From assembly GCA_001931875.2 (NCBI GenBank), contig MSJH02000775.1:124001-188000 (forward strand): 64,000 nt of DNA, given 5' to 3'. The DNA is from Byssochlamys sp. IMV 00236 (Eukaryota > Ascomycota > Eurotiomycetes > Eurotiales > Thermoascaceae). A model generated the notes under the pieces. The model saw nothing but the letters and a program-made list of their open reading frames with translations. It made no database searches and was not told the origin of the DNA. The stretch's first letter is position 1; each line of letters starts with the position of its first letter. Position numbers and translations under genes: made by a program. This document shows, one piece after another, positions 1 to 12,071 of this stretch.

Positions 1-883
1 GCCAACTCTGTCATCGGGATACGAATATCTTGCGGCAAAGCTCACGCCTACGGTAAACGGTGACAAGACCATTCCACCACTCTATAGGAAATTCGAGTCC
101 ATCAATCATCGAGTACTGCTCCACCTCCAGGATGAAATTTCACAGATGGAAGAGGATCTGCATATCCTTGATGACTATGAAGAAATGCACCGAATCGCAC
201 TAGCCAAACAAGAAGGGACCAAACCGATGGCCGCTTCACGGCGAATGGAAGCCGACGCACAGTCCTACTCCGCATTGCATTATAGAAGAATGGATCTATT
301 GGGAAAGCTCATCTTGAAGACGGAACAGTATAGTAAGTACCATCTCAGTATTTCATTACGGGTTCAGGGCCTGTTTGTAGACTCACTCTGGACATGCTTT
401 TCCGCTACAATGAAGACAACGCACTTTGCTCGTACAGCAAAGTGATGCAGACATTGCCTCAGGCGCCTGAAAGGGACATCGAAACTTACCGTGCATGGAT
501 GAAAGAGAATTGCCCCATAGTACGATCCGAAACGCGTTTCCTCGACCACAACCTCGATCTCGTTTCCCTTGCCCCTCGTTCTACAACCTCGATCTACTCT
601 ACCATGGCTATCACTGCAGCCGCGATCCTCCTCCCCCTGCTCGCATTCGGAACAATATCGGAATTTATCGGCCGTCTCGTCGTCGTGGCCATCGTCGGAG
701 GCGCCGCCGGTGTGTTCGCAGCAAAACATGCACCGGGCGTTGAACAACACGTCGATCCTCAAGATGGGTGGAGATGTGCCGCAATGTCAGTTATTCAACA
801 CGTATTATATGTGCATTATCCATAGCTAACCCTGTCACAGATACTTCGGTTGTATGGCCGTCGCTGCTATAGCAATACCTTAA
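1..883 (+). CDS. DUF6594 domain membrane protein, 5' end outside window
   Basis: This is the 3' part of a gene that begins before base 1; the frame is already open at position 2. Three exon pieces join in phase: up to 327, 381-785 and 841-883. The introns are 328-380 (53 bp, GTATAG donor) and 786-840 (55 bp, GTCAGT donor). The N-terminal part carries the family pattern GYEYLAAKL...FESINHRVLLHLQDEI, followed by a charged helix. A region with FRYNEDNAL and ending in a hydrophobic block of about two membrane helices follows. This order, a helical bundle then C-terminal membrane helices, is typical of the fungal DUF6594 family, whose function is unknown. An alternative donor at 333 paired with an acceptor at 367 would also keep phase, but the intron would be only 35 bp. 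Confidence 0.8.
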
Positions 884-1987
884 ATCCCACACAACTGCTA
901 CGACTTTCACGAATGTGACGAATCTCCTTTTCCACCCTTCTGTGATGACATTTATATAATCAGTTGATTTCTTTTCTCATCCACGAAGCATTGAATTACT
1001 ATTAATTTATGACATGATTGTTTATGAATGTGAAAATATCTAGGCGCTTTGCTTTTTTACCATTTAACACCTTCTGTATAGATCCTGGCCAAAAAGAAGA
1101 AAGAGACAGGTTTACGAATTATTTCTATGAGAATGTGCGCTGTACTGGATGCATTTACTGGCGAGTTCATTTCGAAGCAACTATATTCAGTGTTACGCTT
1201 TCTTTTTCTTTTGCTTTTTCTTTTTTTTCTCTCTAATTGATGTTTACCGGCTTTCGAAACAAGACTCCATTTCATACTTTGCCACAAATCGCAGAACCTA
1301 AATAGATTGTTTCCCTTCTAAACCATCCATGAGCCCCGGACTAAATAATACAACCTGCACAAGTCAACTTGAGTCCGTCCATCCGTCTAGCCCTGAATCC
1401 CTGTTTTCCAGCCTTACGAGCCAGATCGTGCAGAAGGGCAAAAGAGAAAAAAAAAAAGTACTCGTGAGAATCTCTAGCAAGATAATAAACAAGCATATAA
1501 TAAGCTTTTTGTTTAGACTCAGCACCAAAAATTATGAAATGAAGTGGAAGAAGAAGAAAAAAGCGCCTGCCCGCAGTCGCGGTGCCACGTGACTGTTTCT
1601 GGACCAACCAACCGACGAAACCAGTCTTTGAGCTGCTCCGCGCCGTTACCCCTAAAATGTAAAATGTGGCAAAGGTGGAGGAAAAACTAGAAGAGGGATA
1701 GAAAGCAAAGAAAGGAAGCAATAATAACGGGAATAATAAAACATAATAGGGGAAGCAACTTAGGTGGCAAGGTAAGCCCGAAAAGACCGGTCTTAGATAG
1801 ATTGAATTGTGCTCCAGAAGCTACCAGTATCATGTAGTAGCGCTCCATGGGAATGGTATTAAACCAGTTGATAAAGAGCTCGGGAGCATTTCGAAATCAC
1901 TGTCATTTTGCACGTCCGGGTATCCAAGCATTTCTTCTTAAAGTCAAGGCAACAGTTCAATCTTACATCACATCCCATAAGGACATC
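884..1987. other. Convergent intergenic region, no gene seen
   Basis: About 1.1 kb between the 3' ends of two genes that face each other. It is AT-rich with T and A tracts and contains one CACGTGAC E-box-like site at 1586-1593. I see no convincing coding sequence; the short open frames have composition typical of noncoding DNA. Confidence 0.6.
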
Positions 1988-4713
1988 TCATTGACTCATT
2001 CCAGCCGGCGTAGGTGTGCCGTTCGGTTTACTTCCAGGCGTGACGCTCCTCTCCTGTGAACTGCTCTGACTACTCTGCGGCCGGTGCTGTGGTGCAGGCG
2101 GTTGAGGTGTCCCAGAGTTCTGACGCTGTTGGTTTGCAGCTATCTGAGCTTTGTTGCGATCCATCAAGGCTGCTTGTTCAGCAGCACTTCGAGAATAATT
2201 CGCAGGTGTTGCGGAGTTCGAGTAGGCCGCAGCAGGAGGAGGGGAAGTCTGGTTTGGAGCGTAGGCTCCGTAGTGCGGAGGTTGCTGCTGCGGATGGTAT
2301 CGTTGTTGCGGGTTGCTGGAAGCGGCGTTTACATACGGTATTCGAGATTGAGGGGTGGCATATCCAGGTGGCTTTTGAGGGGAAGCACTTCGTGCCGCAC
2401 CAAAAGAGGCATTATACGCTCCAGGCTGACCAGGTCGCGCTGCGTACGCTTGCGGAGAGCCCTGGGCCGCTGGTGCTCCTTGCGCCGTAGAATATGGGCC
2501 GTAACCATTTGGACCGGCTCTTTGGAACTGCTGCAGTGTGGCGGCGGGTTGAGAATAAGGCGGCACGAAGCCTGGGCGCCCTGCTGGAGGAACTGCTGGT
2601 CGAGCACCTCCATATGCCTGAGGAGTGCCAGGGGTATACGGACTGGAAGCTGACGCTTGCCTCCCCGCGTAGTACTGCTGGCCGGCCTGATAACCTGCTG
2701 CGGGCGGCGGTACTCGTGCATTAGATGGATACACCCGTTGGTTGTACGCGCCAACGGCTCCCGGAGTGCCTTGGAAACTGCCCGATCGCGAGGACGGAGC
2801 TATATGTGTCGATGTTCTAGTTGCGCCCGCAGCAGCGGGAGCTGCTGCTGCTGCTAGGCGCATCTGTTGGGTAGTGTAGTCATCCTGTTCCATTGTACCA
2901 TGGTAATCAGGGTTCTTAATCACAATCTTTTGGGTGATGTTCAAATCGGCAAGCTGTTCACCGTTCAACTTTGCAACTGCGTAAGGAGGAAGGGTGGCAA
3001 CAATGGCAGCCAAACTAGATTTAAGTGTCTCATAGATTTCCTTTTCTGCTGAGGATGGAACGTCTGCGCTAGCAACATCCTTTGCAGGATCTTTGGACTC
3101 CGAGTTGGCCGGGTTTGTAATGGACGGATCGAGGCTGCGGATTTGATTATATGAGTTCAGTGTCTGTAGGAGTTCGGAGACTTCACGTAGGACGTCATCC
3201 AGTTCTTTAGATTCAGTTCCTTCCTCATCTTTGGGTTTCTCTTCAGGCAGGCTGTCGGGTTCGAACGTCCTAACAGCATCCTCAAGAGAGCTTTCGTCAA
3301 GACCACCCTCCAGTGCTGGGTATTCCTGCTCAGCAGCCGTGTTGTGCAGAGCTACCAATGTTCTGAAGCGTCGCGCCCCCCGTTTAGCATACCACACGAG
3401 ATTTTTAGAATGCGATTGGACGATAGCCCCGGAGCTGTCGAATGAAGGTGCAAAGGAGGAGTACGCTCCGTGGACAAGGTCAGAGACATCTTCAGGTGAG
3501 ATCGGAATTTCTTCCTGTTTCTCCGTAGAATCTTTATCTTCGCCATTCTGATTGTGTTGCTTCTGTTTTCGGCTCCAGTAAGATGGAGAAGAGGTAGCCC
3601 CTCCATACTGGAGCCACTGACCGGATGGAAGAGATGCAAACCCGTAATTGTTGTTCCCCCCCGGAATGGTCTTGATGTTAGTAATTGCTTCAAGGGGATC
3701 AATCCACATGCTCGAAGACTGTCTAGGCCATGACCTCGTCTTGCGAGGGGCCTCTAGCTGGGGTAGCGTTGAAGGAGGCGCAAATACTTCACCCAAGGTT
3801 CTCCTAGTTTCAGGCTGGGCTTCGATATTGAAGGGAGCCACTTTAGTTGTTGTAATTCCGTTGGGCAACGCACTCTCGCGCAGATGTGCGTTAAGGTCCA
3901 CATAGCGCTCCTTTCCGGGTGCGGAAGAAAGGGATACTTTCAATGGTCTCTGGAGACTTGAGAAGAGGTGCTTCGGATTCGAAGGATTCCCGAACAAGGT
4001 CAATGCGACCTTATCTTCTCGCTCCCCCTTGATCACAGCTGGGCTCTCGGCCGGGGTCGCGGCATCGTCGGAGGGCTCTGCTTTGATCACAGACTTCTTC
4101 AAGAGAGACGTCTGAAAAAGAAGATTATTCATACGTCTCTTGAAAGCTGCTATACGAGCGACTAGAGCAGTATTTGATTCCCCGCTTGGCAGCCGGTCAA
4201 TGAGAGACGAAGAAGCTTTCTCCACGTCATCCAAGAAATCCTGAATTCCCTTGTAAACACCAGAGGTTGCCTTCGATTCAATAGTGTTCGTCTCGTCCTT
4301 ATCTCCAGTGATTTTTGCGCGCTTCGAGCGTGGTTTCGTGGGTGAGGCTGAGGTCAAAGAGCATTTCAAGAGGCCCAGATCGACATCGTCCCTGAAGCTT
4401 GGTTAATGGCATGAAAGGCAGAAATACAGTTCAGGGTTGTTGCTGACTTGGCCAATATTGTTACGAGATACCGTAGCGTATCTTCGATGGGTTCACTGTC
4501 CTTCTGCGGAACAGCAGAAGCAGCGTCATCTTGCGCCGCTTCCTCCGGACTAGAGATGCGCTTTCGCTTTCCTGGAGTTGCTGGTGCAGAGACCTCTGCA
4601 GCTGGTGGATGCAGTTCCCCGTTCGTGGCGGGCATTGTAGCTGTCTCTCCGCCTTCGTCACCGTTCATGGTCCGTGTCGCGCCGTCCTGGAGGACTTTAG
4701 ACGCGAATGACAA
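1988..4713 (-). CDS. Unrecognised nuclear-type protein with Q/P/A-rich C-terminus
   Basis: Two exons, 4713-4428 and 4347-1988, join in phase across an 80-bp intron (GTATTT donor, CTCAG acceptor) to give 881 aa. The N-terminus is acidic and polar with basic clusters PGKRKR and KPRSKRAK that look like nuclear localisation signals. A predicted helical segment (about residues 115-165, with GIQDFLDDVEKASS) follows. The central conserved-looking part contains RRTLGEVFAPP, a Trp-rich stretch (RSWPRQ, WIDPLEA) and LPSGQWLQYGG. The last 300 residues are low complexity, rich in Q, P, A, Y and S. This layout suggests a chromatin or transcription cofactor, but I do not recognise the family and assign no function. 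It shares a divergent promoter region of about 570 bp with the next gene. Confidence 0.75.
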
Positions 4714-5143
4714 TTAAAACTTCTCCTGCGCAGGTGGAAGCTGGGAAGCCGTTGCAGTCGCCCCGCAGGAAAGATGCAAGGCCACCAGAGTGCCTCCAGT
4801 CGCAAAATGAGGCGTTACAGACTGCCCGCTGGAATATGACAGCGTTGTCTTCGCCGTCTGTATGCGCCAGTCGATGCGGCGATAGAATCCCGACGCGATT
4901 TGACGATGGGTTCGCAACAAGGGAGTGCACGGGAGCGTCAATAGGCCCAACGCCACAGCAGCAGCAGGCACAGCGCGACTGAGTAGCCAACAGGCACCAG
5001 GAGCACAGGAACAGAGAGCTGAGATTGAACACCAACGATAAATTGAGCGACGGGGGACAGAAAAAGAGCAAGTGGGCCGGCTGAGAGAGACGTCGTTCTG
5101 GATGGGTCTTGCGCGCAGGCCCAGCGACGCACCCCGTGACAAA

Positions 5144-5152
5144 TCACGTGAC
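5144..5152 (+). promoter_or_regulatory. E-box-type site TCACGTGAC in divergent promoter
   Basis: TCACGTGAC lies about 430 bp upstream of the minus-strand start at 4713 and about 140 bp upstream of the plus-strand start at 5285. The CACGTG core is bound by bHLH factors in fungi. The same extended motif occurs at other sites in this window. Function here is inferred only from motif and position. Confidence 0.4.
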
Positions 5153-5284
5153 TGCATTTTTCTCCGGAGCTTTCTGACCGGATAGAGATCTATTGTTCAT
5201 TGTATACCAACACACAGCCCTGTTCGAGAGATATCTGAGCCATTGCCCTTCTTTCTGGGCCTGTACACATGGTTGTCTTCATGG

Positions 5285-8200
5285 ATGTCATCGGTCCTTA
5301 ATCATGCACCGGGCCACTTGGGGCTACCAGCTCTGAGGGCGGCGCGTCCGCTCTACAGCAGCGGTCGCCGGCAGAAGGTATGCAATTATTGCCCGTGGGT
5401 TTTGACTGCTGCCAAATTGTTGAAAATGCTGATTGCAGTAATTGTAGTGCTTTCTTGCTTCTATTCCTGCATCTTCACTGGCTATCGCACACGACAAGAA
5501 GTGCCTATCCACTTCGTTCAACCATGCACGAAGAGCAAAGAGCAATGGCACAAATGCTGAAAGGGCCTTCAACGAGGTCTCCTCGAGCCCCTGGTACAAG
5601 GACTCGCGGTCACAGTCGACATTAAACCAGGCATTCTCGCATGAAGCAGCGTCTACTGCGATCGATAACTGCAGCGTCGATTTGCGACATAATCTGCTAG
5701 ATGATGAACGGTCGACCGCGACAGAGACAGGGCACCACCATCGCTCATATGATCGAATGAGGCGAGAAGATGGAACTGGAGCCCAAGAAAAGCACCTGGG
5801 AAAGACACCAACCGAAATATTAATTGCCGCCCTGCAAAGTACTGGGCGGAAGTTGGATCTGCGACAACCGCCGCGATGGACCGCGGATTTGTCCTGGGTC
5901 TCCCCAGATAAGCCAATGCCTACTACATACCAACAAAAAGGCGGAGTCATGAAAGCAGCGAGACAGGCTCCTCGGATATCATTCCAAACTATTGTCGCTG
6001 AATATATAACCACCGTCGATACTCTCATCCAGCAGATGGGGATTCCAACAATGAACGAGCAAATCGAGCTTCCGTCACGGATGAACGAGGCGCTTCTAGA
6101 TACTTTCAGCAAGGAGAATCTGGCCTATCTCGATGCGAGAGGTTATTCTGCAGCGGACGTCATGGCATGGGCATGGATACTCAAGAGCGAATGTTCCTAC
6201 GAAGCAGCCTTAAAGCTCTTTGCGCTAGATGACTCGTACAGGCTACAGAAGAACGATGTGCCAAAGAGTGTTCCTCCTTTCATTCCATTGTTTCTCTTGC
6301 GACGACAGCATCTCGATCTCAAGGCTTACCGTTTACTGCTTTTATACAGTCTTCATCTGATGAGCGGTTGCCCTGTTCCGACTGTTCAAACCGCACTCAG
6401 GGAGTTCTCTGGCAATGTAGATGCCAATACTCAAAACGAACTCCTGCAAGCTGAGTCCCATCTCGACCCGACTATGTGTATGACGTTCGTCGTTCGGCTT
6501 CTTCGTCACGCTCGCCAGGTGTGGCCGTCCGCACAACTTAGCATCGCGCGTGCATTCGCTTCCTTCTTGACAACCATAAGCATTGACGGTAAATCTGACG
6601 ATGCGATCCAGCGCCTAAACACCTTTCGAGCTAAAAAGTTCAATGCTTGCCTGTGGCTGCTCTCTTTGCCGTCCAGACCGGGTCCGTTTACATCGGCTTC
6701 GATCCAGCAGCGTGCACAGTTTGAGCTCCTGAAGGCAATGGCATCGCATCGTCCTGTCCTGCCCGTCACACGTCGAGGGTATCAAGGCATTGTTGCCGTT
6801 CAAGTGGCCCATAAGAAGACGCCGGCTGAAAGATTGTCCGCAGAGCTGAAAGCGCCCTCCTGGCCTCCTTGGAAGGAAGAGAAGCTTGGAATGGACTCGA
6901 GTAGAGGCAATGAGGGGATGAAGAGTCGTGCGATTCACGTGATGGCCCAGATGAAGGAAGCTGGCTATTCCCACGGACTATGGGAGGACGTCGCTGCGAT
7001 CCTGGCTGGTTGGGACACTGATCGAAGCCCAACAATTCAGACGAGAACATTGATGCCTCGTCGACATGTGTTGCGCGGTTCGCAGAGGAGCAGTCCCGAT
7101 CACCCAGCGATTTGGGCTGCTCGTATTAGAGCTACGCGGACTGTTCGGGAAGCTTGGGCTTGTTTTCTGACGTATCATGATCAAGGACTACCACCGCACA
7201 AGTCTGTGTACTATGCAATGGCCCATAAACTAGTCTTTCGGACAAAAGCGATAGAGAATGATTTCGAACAGTCCAGCCTAGCTTTGCCCGGTGATGGCCC
7301 TGAGGTCTTCTCGGAGCCCTCCTCTTCGCGGGATGTGATATACGTGCACACGGAACCTCCGGCCTTGGACGACTTTCTAAAGAAGATGCTTTCTGATGGT
7401 ATTCGACCATCTGGCCGATTCCTCGCAATGCTTTTGGAATCGGCAACCTCGTTTGCTTCTGGCATAAACTATATCCGCTATAGCGATCTACCGGAGAAGC
7501 AAGTCCAGGCGCTGTGTACTATCTGGCCAGCTGAATCCGATTATGCGAACGCCACAGCTGTGGGCAAGCTTCCGGAATATCTTTTCTCGTCCTTTATAGA
7601 GTTCCTCTGCAAGTTTTCCAGCTTTGATCCATCATATAGATCCAAACGTGAGTTCCGGACTTCGGATCTCTTCCCTATTATCATGCGAAATCATCATCCT
7701 TCACGGCAGACGACATCTCTGCTCTCCTATGCTGCAACTTCCGAGGAAGATCACATACATCATCCAAGGATGCTGGCACATGCAGTTCACCTTGTCAGAA
7801 CGCACAAACCAAGGCATCCTCCAGCGTGGACCGCGCTTCTTTCAGTTCTGAGTAGAGATCGAATTAGCATACGCTATCACAACTTGGATCAAACTGTCCA
7901 AAGGATTCTCGCATGGCATGAAGTCCTCGAGATAAGCAAACAGGCAGCAGGTCTCGATGTCGAACTCGGAACGCGTGGTTTTCATGTTCTTTGTGCTTCA
8001 TTTGCTAAGGCTGTAGCAGCTGGGATCAAACATCCAGAGGCCGCAGAAGAAGCGCTGGAAATTATCCAGGAGCAAGCGAGATATGGCGATGCTGCTCTTT
8101 CTCTGCCAGTATCCACTACATTTGAGCAAATGGTCCACAATGGTCTCGGCATTCTGAAACGCCGCTTTGATCGAATCGCCCTTCCAGGTTCGACGAGCAT

Positions 8201-8726
8201 TTCAGCTGATATAAAGGATGCTGGTGATGGTAGTGAATCCGGGGCATCTCGTATCAGTACCCCTGCTATGCTTCAGGTACCAACCCCCGCCGTTCTGCAC
8301 GCCTTTGTCCGGGCTCTTGGTATAGCTGAAGATTATGATGGTTTGTTGGATCTTTTGCGATGGATGAGCCGATCTGCACCAACATTGAAGGATGCGGCAG
8401 ACGAGCTCTTAAACGGAGAGAGGATGATGCGCCGCACTCTCGTCGCCGTTCGGGTCTTCCTAGAGGGATATTGGGAAACTAGTTCTCCGAGAGTAGCGCA
8501 TCCCGATGATTATGGTGCTACCGATGATCATACTAGAGGTGGTTTTGGCTTCGGAACGCAGCACTCATTGTCCCACGAAGAGAGGCAGCTTGAATTCTCC
8601 GATCCCTACGTCCAGGAGGCGCACGACATCATTGAACAAACGGAACTTTGGGGCGCTTGGCCGACGGACGACGAAGTTCGGGAGTATCTGCTGTGGGATC
8701 CTTCGCCGCACGGAAAACAACATTGA
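5285..8726 (+). CDS. Mitochondrial PPR-like helical repeat protein
   Basis: Exon 1 (5285-5377) and exon 2 (5448-8726) join in phase 0 over a 70-bp intron (GTATGC...TTGTAG) to give about 1123 aa. An earlier AG at 5438 would put a stop directly in frame, so 5447 is the acceptor. Exon 1 encodes 31 residues rich in Arg, Ser, Ala and Leu with no acids, a good mitochondrial presequence (ends SSGRRQK). An in-frame ATG at 5243 is an alternative start. The rest is mostly alpha-helical with repeated paired-helix segments, for example VLHAFVRALGIAEDYDGLL, FHVLCASFAKAVAAG and AWTALLSVL, resembling fungal pentatricopeptide proteins. Those act in mitochondrial RNA processing or translation. The PPR assignment rests on pattern only and the exact role is unknown. 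Confidence 0.7.
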
Positions 8727-9360
8727 TTTCTTTTGGTGTATATGTACAGCACATATGTATGATTACGGTTGAGTAAATTGATACCCAGATTTTTCCAAAA
8801 GCCATCGTTCTATCGTGTTGACCCGGCAGGCGTGCAACACGCAGTGGTCCGCATATATATCACCGTGCATTGGTGTAACGATGTAACTGTGGCGCCTGAT
8901 AGCGGGATTTCGCTGAAAAGCATCGTAGTCAATGTTTAGAAGATCACTTCTTCGAGTCAATCATTTATGAACCAAAGCTGTAAGGATCTGCGAAGATTCA
9001 GAACAGCAGAAAACAAAACACCAATCGAATCGAGATAGACTCGTTATCCGGGGTAACGGTAACATACAGATATACATATACATAGTCCTGAATCGTCAGC
9101 TCCTTTCGACTGTTTTGTCGTCGCTAGCCCATCAACCGTTCCGTTTCTCCCCCGCAGTCTGAGCTTTCCCCACAGCAAGCTTGACTAACGAACTGCGCCG
9201 AGGGAGCTTTGAACAGCCGGCCCAGTTTTGAACTACCGGGCGGAGAGAAAACTACAATAATAATAACGTCCACTGCTTTTCAATCCACTGGTCGGATTCC
9301 ACTCCTTTTATTATTACTGCATTTCTTCAGATAATTCAGTTTTCCTCTTTCTTTCTCAGA
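8727..9360. other. Intergenic region with hydratase promoter
   Basis: About 630 bp between the PPR-like gene and the hydratase. The last 120 bp before the hydratase ATG are pyrimidine-rich, typical of fungal transcription start regions. No additional gene is seen. Confidence 0.5.
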
Positions 9361-10353
9361 ATGCCGCCGCGCATCGTCCGTCCTAGTCTTGCGTTTCCGC
9401 GTTGCCCGGCCGTGTCCATCCGGGTACGCGCCAGATACAGCACCAAGACCGAGGATAATGTTATTCAGGTCCAGCAGGTGCCTGCGCCAGGATCGGGACA
9501 CGTACGGGTCCTGCTATTGAACCGGCCCCAGGCTCGCAATGCGCTCTCCAGACAGTTGCTGGACGGCCTGTCACGACATGTCGATTCGATCGCTGCCGAG
9601 GAGGCCAACGGGCCCACGAGAGCATTGATCATTGCAAGCAATGCGGACGCTGCCTTTTGCGCGGGAGCGGATCTTAAGGAGAGGGCTGGAATGACTAAAG
9701 AGGAGTATGTTCAAGATTCTAGAACTGTTGGCTGTGTGTCTTTGTTTGGTTTTTGAGCACTACTGATCTCTACTGCTATTAGGACCAATGAATTCCTCTC
9801 GAAACTACGCGGAACCTTCAGCAACCTTGCTGCGCTTCAGATACCCACCATCTCTGCAATCTCGTCCATGGCTCTCGGTGGCGGTCTCGAGCTCGCCCTC
9901 TGCACCCACCTGCGCGTCTTCGGTTCCTCCAGTATCGTCGGCCTGCCAGAGACAAGACTAGCTATCATCCCAGGGGCTGGCGGCACTTACCGTCTGCCTC
10001 GACTGATCGGGATGAATCGCGCAAGAGACATGATCATCACAGGGCGTAGGGTGACGGGCGCTGAGTCATATTTCATCGGACTTTGTGACCGGCTCGTCGA
10101 GATCACGCCGGAGGAGGAGGGTAAGGAGGGTGTAGCCAGATCCAAGGTTCTCCGGGAGAGCATCAAACTGGCCCTGGATATCTGTGATGGTGGGCCTGTT
10201 GCCATCAAGCAGGCTCTGAAGGCTGTGAGCGAGTACCAGAGAGGCGAGGCGGCAGAGAATGAGGCGTATGCGGGCGTGTTGGAGACCGAGGATCGACTGG
10301 AAGCCTTGAGAGCTTTCGCAGAGAAGAGAAGGCCTGCTTTTAAGGGACGCTGA
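9361..10353 (+). CDS. Mitochondrial methylglutaconyl-CoA hydratase-like (crotonase)
   Basis: Exons 9361-9704 and 9783-10353 join in phase over a 78-bp GTATGT...TTAG intron, giving 304 aa. The first ~27 residues are basic and hydroxylated, ending RARYST, a mitochondrial targeting pattern. The crotonase fold motifs follow in order: NRPQARNALS, the oxyanion segment AFCAGADLKER, ALGGGLELAL with the first catalytic Glu position, and GLPETRLAIIPGAGGTYRLPR with the second. The P-G-A-G-G-T-x-R-L-P-R pattern and length fit the AUH-type 3-methylglutaconyl-CoA hydratases of leucine breakdown better than plain fatty-acid enoyl-CoA hydratases. The substrate cannot be fixed from sequence alone. Both catalytic Glu positions appear intact. 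Confidence 0.88.
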
Positions 10354-12071
10354 AGACCATCTCCCTTGTCGATGGTGTTACGAGATGAGTCACGGTCACT
10401 CATTCTCGAGTGACGTCCTTGCCTGGTCGTGCTGGTTGCCCAGGTTGGATTCACACCAGAAGTATCAATTCCGCATAACTTCATAGGCTGCAAATCCTGG
10501 GAAAATACCCAAATCTAGCAAACATGCAGTCTGTTTAGATATCATGCATTTGGGTAAGCGGTCTGATGGATATTCTGTGTCGATATTGTCAAATAGGCTG
10601 CTTTTTCTGCGAGATTTACTATGATCATTGAACGACCCCGAAGTAGGACTCAGACCAGGCAAACAAGCAGGCTGCAGAATTCGAAATCTTCGACAACCAA
10701 TATCACTCCAGGGACAGAGTTCCTTCACCATTTCTGCCTTGCTCCAATGACGTAAGTTAGTATGACTGTTAATTGCTTTCCTTCAGACTGTAAATCTCTA
10801 TAGTATCATCTGTGAGGCAGTGCGATCATTTACTGTCTGCTCCGTGGAACGTAATAGTCAACAATGCCTTTGCCATCAACTCTGGAATGTGATCAACCGG
10901 GCACGAAGTTTAAGTTAACCAGTATGACTCGACGGGGCAGCTCTTCAATGTAGTAGGTTCATAGCCTCGAGAAAGTTTGCTGTAGAGTTGCACTCGTAAA
11001 ATGTATCCGCCGTACTAATAATATCTTTCTGGATAGGTGTCGATCTCTCTCTTCACACTGGAACATACTCTTGACTTCTGGAGATCTATCGTAATGGCCT
11101 CAGGATCGCCTGACTCCAACTCGTATCGGGGCAATCTGTCAGGTCCCATCCGGCGCCCCAGGGATCGTGACTACTGTAGGTCCGCAGAGATCGGCCACTA
11201 GGATTCTCCAGACTGAGCATCCGAGTGGTTTAGGAGGGTAAGCACGGGCTCAAGATCTTCCCGGTAGTCAGTGCGCATGGCCTGAGACGGTTAATAATAA
11301 TAATAGCTGATGCTGGAGTAGAGTAGAGTAGAATTCCCATCCGTAAGATTACTATTCTTGCATACTCACTTACGGCCATGGATGCGCGGGACCTGACGCC
11401 AAGTAATAATCCTAGAAGACCTAGAGAACGCTCCTAATCCAATCACTTTGAGGATCAGCGCTGTCCGTAAGTCAAGACGAGTGCGCGATGCCCGGTCAGC
11501 CTTGCAGCTAAATGTAAAACACCGGGCAACCTGGGGAACCAGGAGCCTCCTGCGCACCCGGGTTGGGTTGTCGACCATCCAGCGAGCTTTGTTCGTCAAG
11601 AGGAGGGTAGCGATATGTGCTTCTCTCGTATCCTCATTCGATAGAGCAGACCATGGCCCTTTCTTCATGGAGAATCGGCCCCAGGTCCCCAGCACAGCCT
11701 CTGCCTGGGAGGGCGAGATCTGCCGTCGACTAACGGGCGCCGCCTCGAGTTTGGACGAGTTCAGGAAGCGACAAGGGCTGGCCGTCCCTGATGATGCTCA
11801 TTTCCACTCGCTGGAGTGGCAGCTGGACATCCATTTTGTCCTTTCTGTTACTCAGACTGCTGAAAAAGAGAACATCCTGGAGGCTGTTCAGCTCACGGGA
11901 CACGGTTCAGCACGCGCGCCAGGCTGCACTCATTCCTGGCCTGTCACTTGCCCCTCGCGATCGGCGTTGCTCACTAAGTCTATATATACGAGAGGCTTTC
12001 AAGTCGAATGTGCTCTCGTTGAGCAAAGCCGCACGCAATAACGGCTCGTTCTGATCGCAGGAGAGAGAATC
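10354..12071. other. Long intergenic region upstream of the NLR gene
   Basis: About 1.7 kb with no gene I can support. It holds a chance-looking 198-codon frame at 11448-12041 and a short 36-codon frame starting at 11094 that could be an upstream ORF or a missed first exon. A class-II-tRNA D-arm look-alike near 11216 has no T-arm or B box. The final 100 bp contain a TATATATA run (about 11980-11990) upstream of the ATG at 12072. Confidence 0.45.

Noticed and set aside
364..762. 133-codon open frame on the minus strand
   Set aside because: It is antisense to the DUF6594 exon and its translation has no domain-like pattern; the plus-strand exons join correctly and explain the region.
5324..6112. 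263-codon minus-strand frame
   Set aside because: It overlaps the start of the PPR-like gene in antisense and would conflict with a good presequence exon and intron. Cys/Arg/Ser-rich translation is typical of a shadow frame.
11216..11300. tRNA-like stretch GCATCCGAGTGGTTTAGGAG
   Set aside because: The D-arm of a class II tRNA is imitated, but no T-arm/B-box (GGTTCGANTCC) or matching acceptor stem follows.
11448..12041. 198-codon plus-strand frame upstream of the NLR gene
   Set aside because: No domain signal and unusual composition; it most likely lies in the promoter or leader of the NLR gene. It cannot be joined in a way that improves the NLR model.
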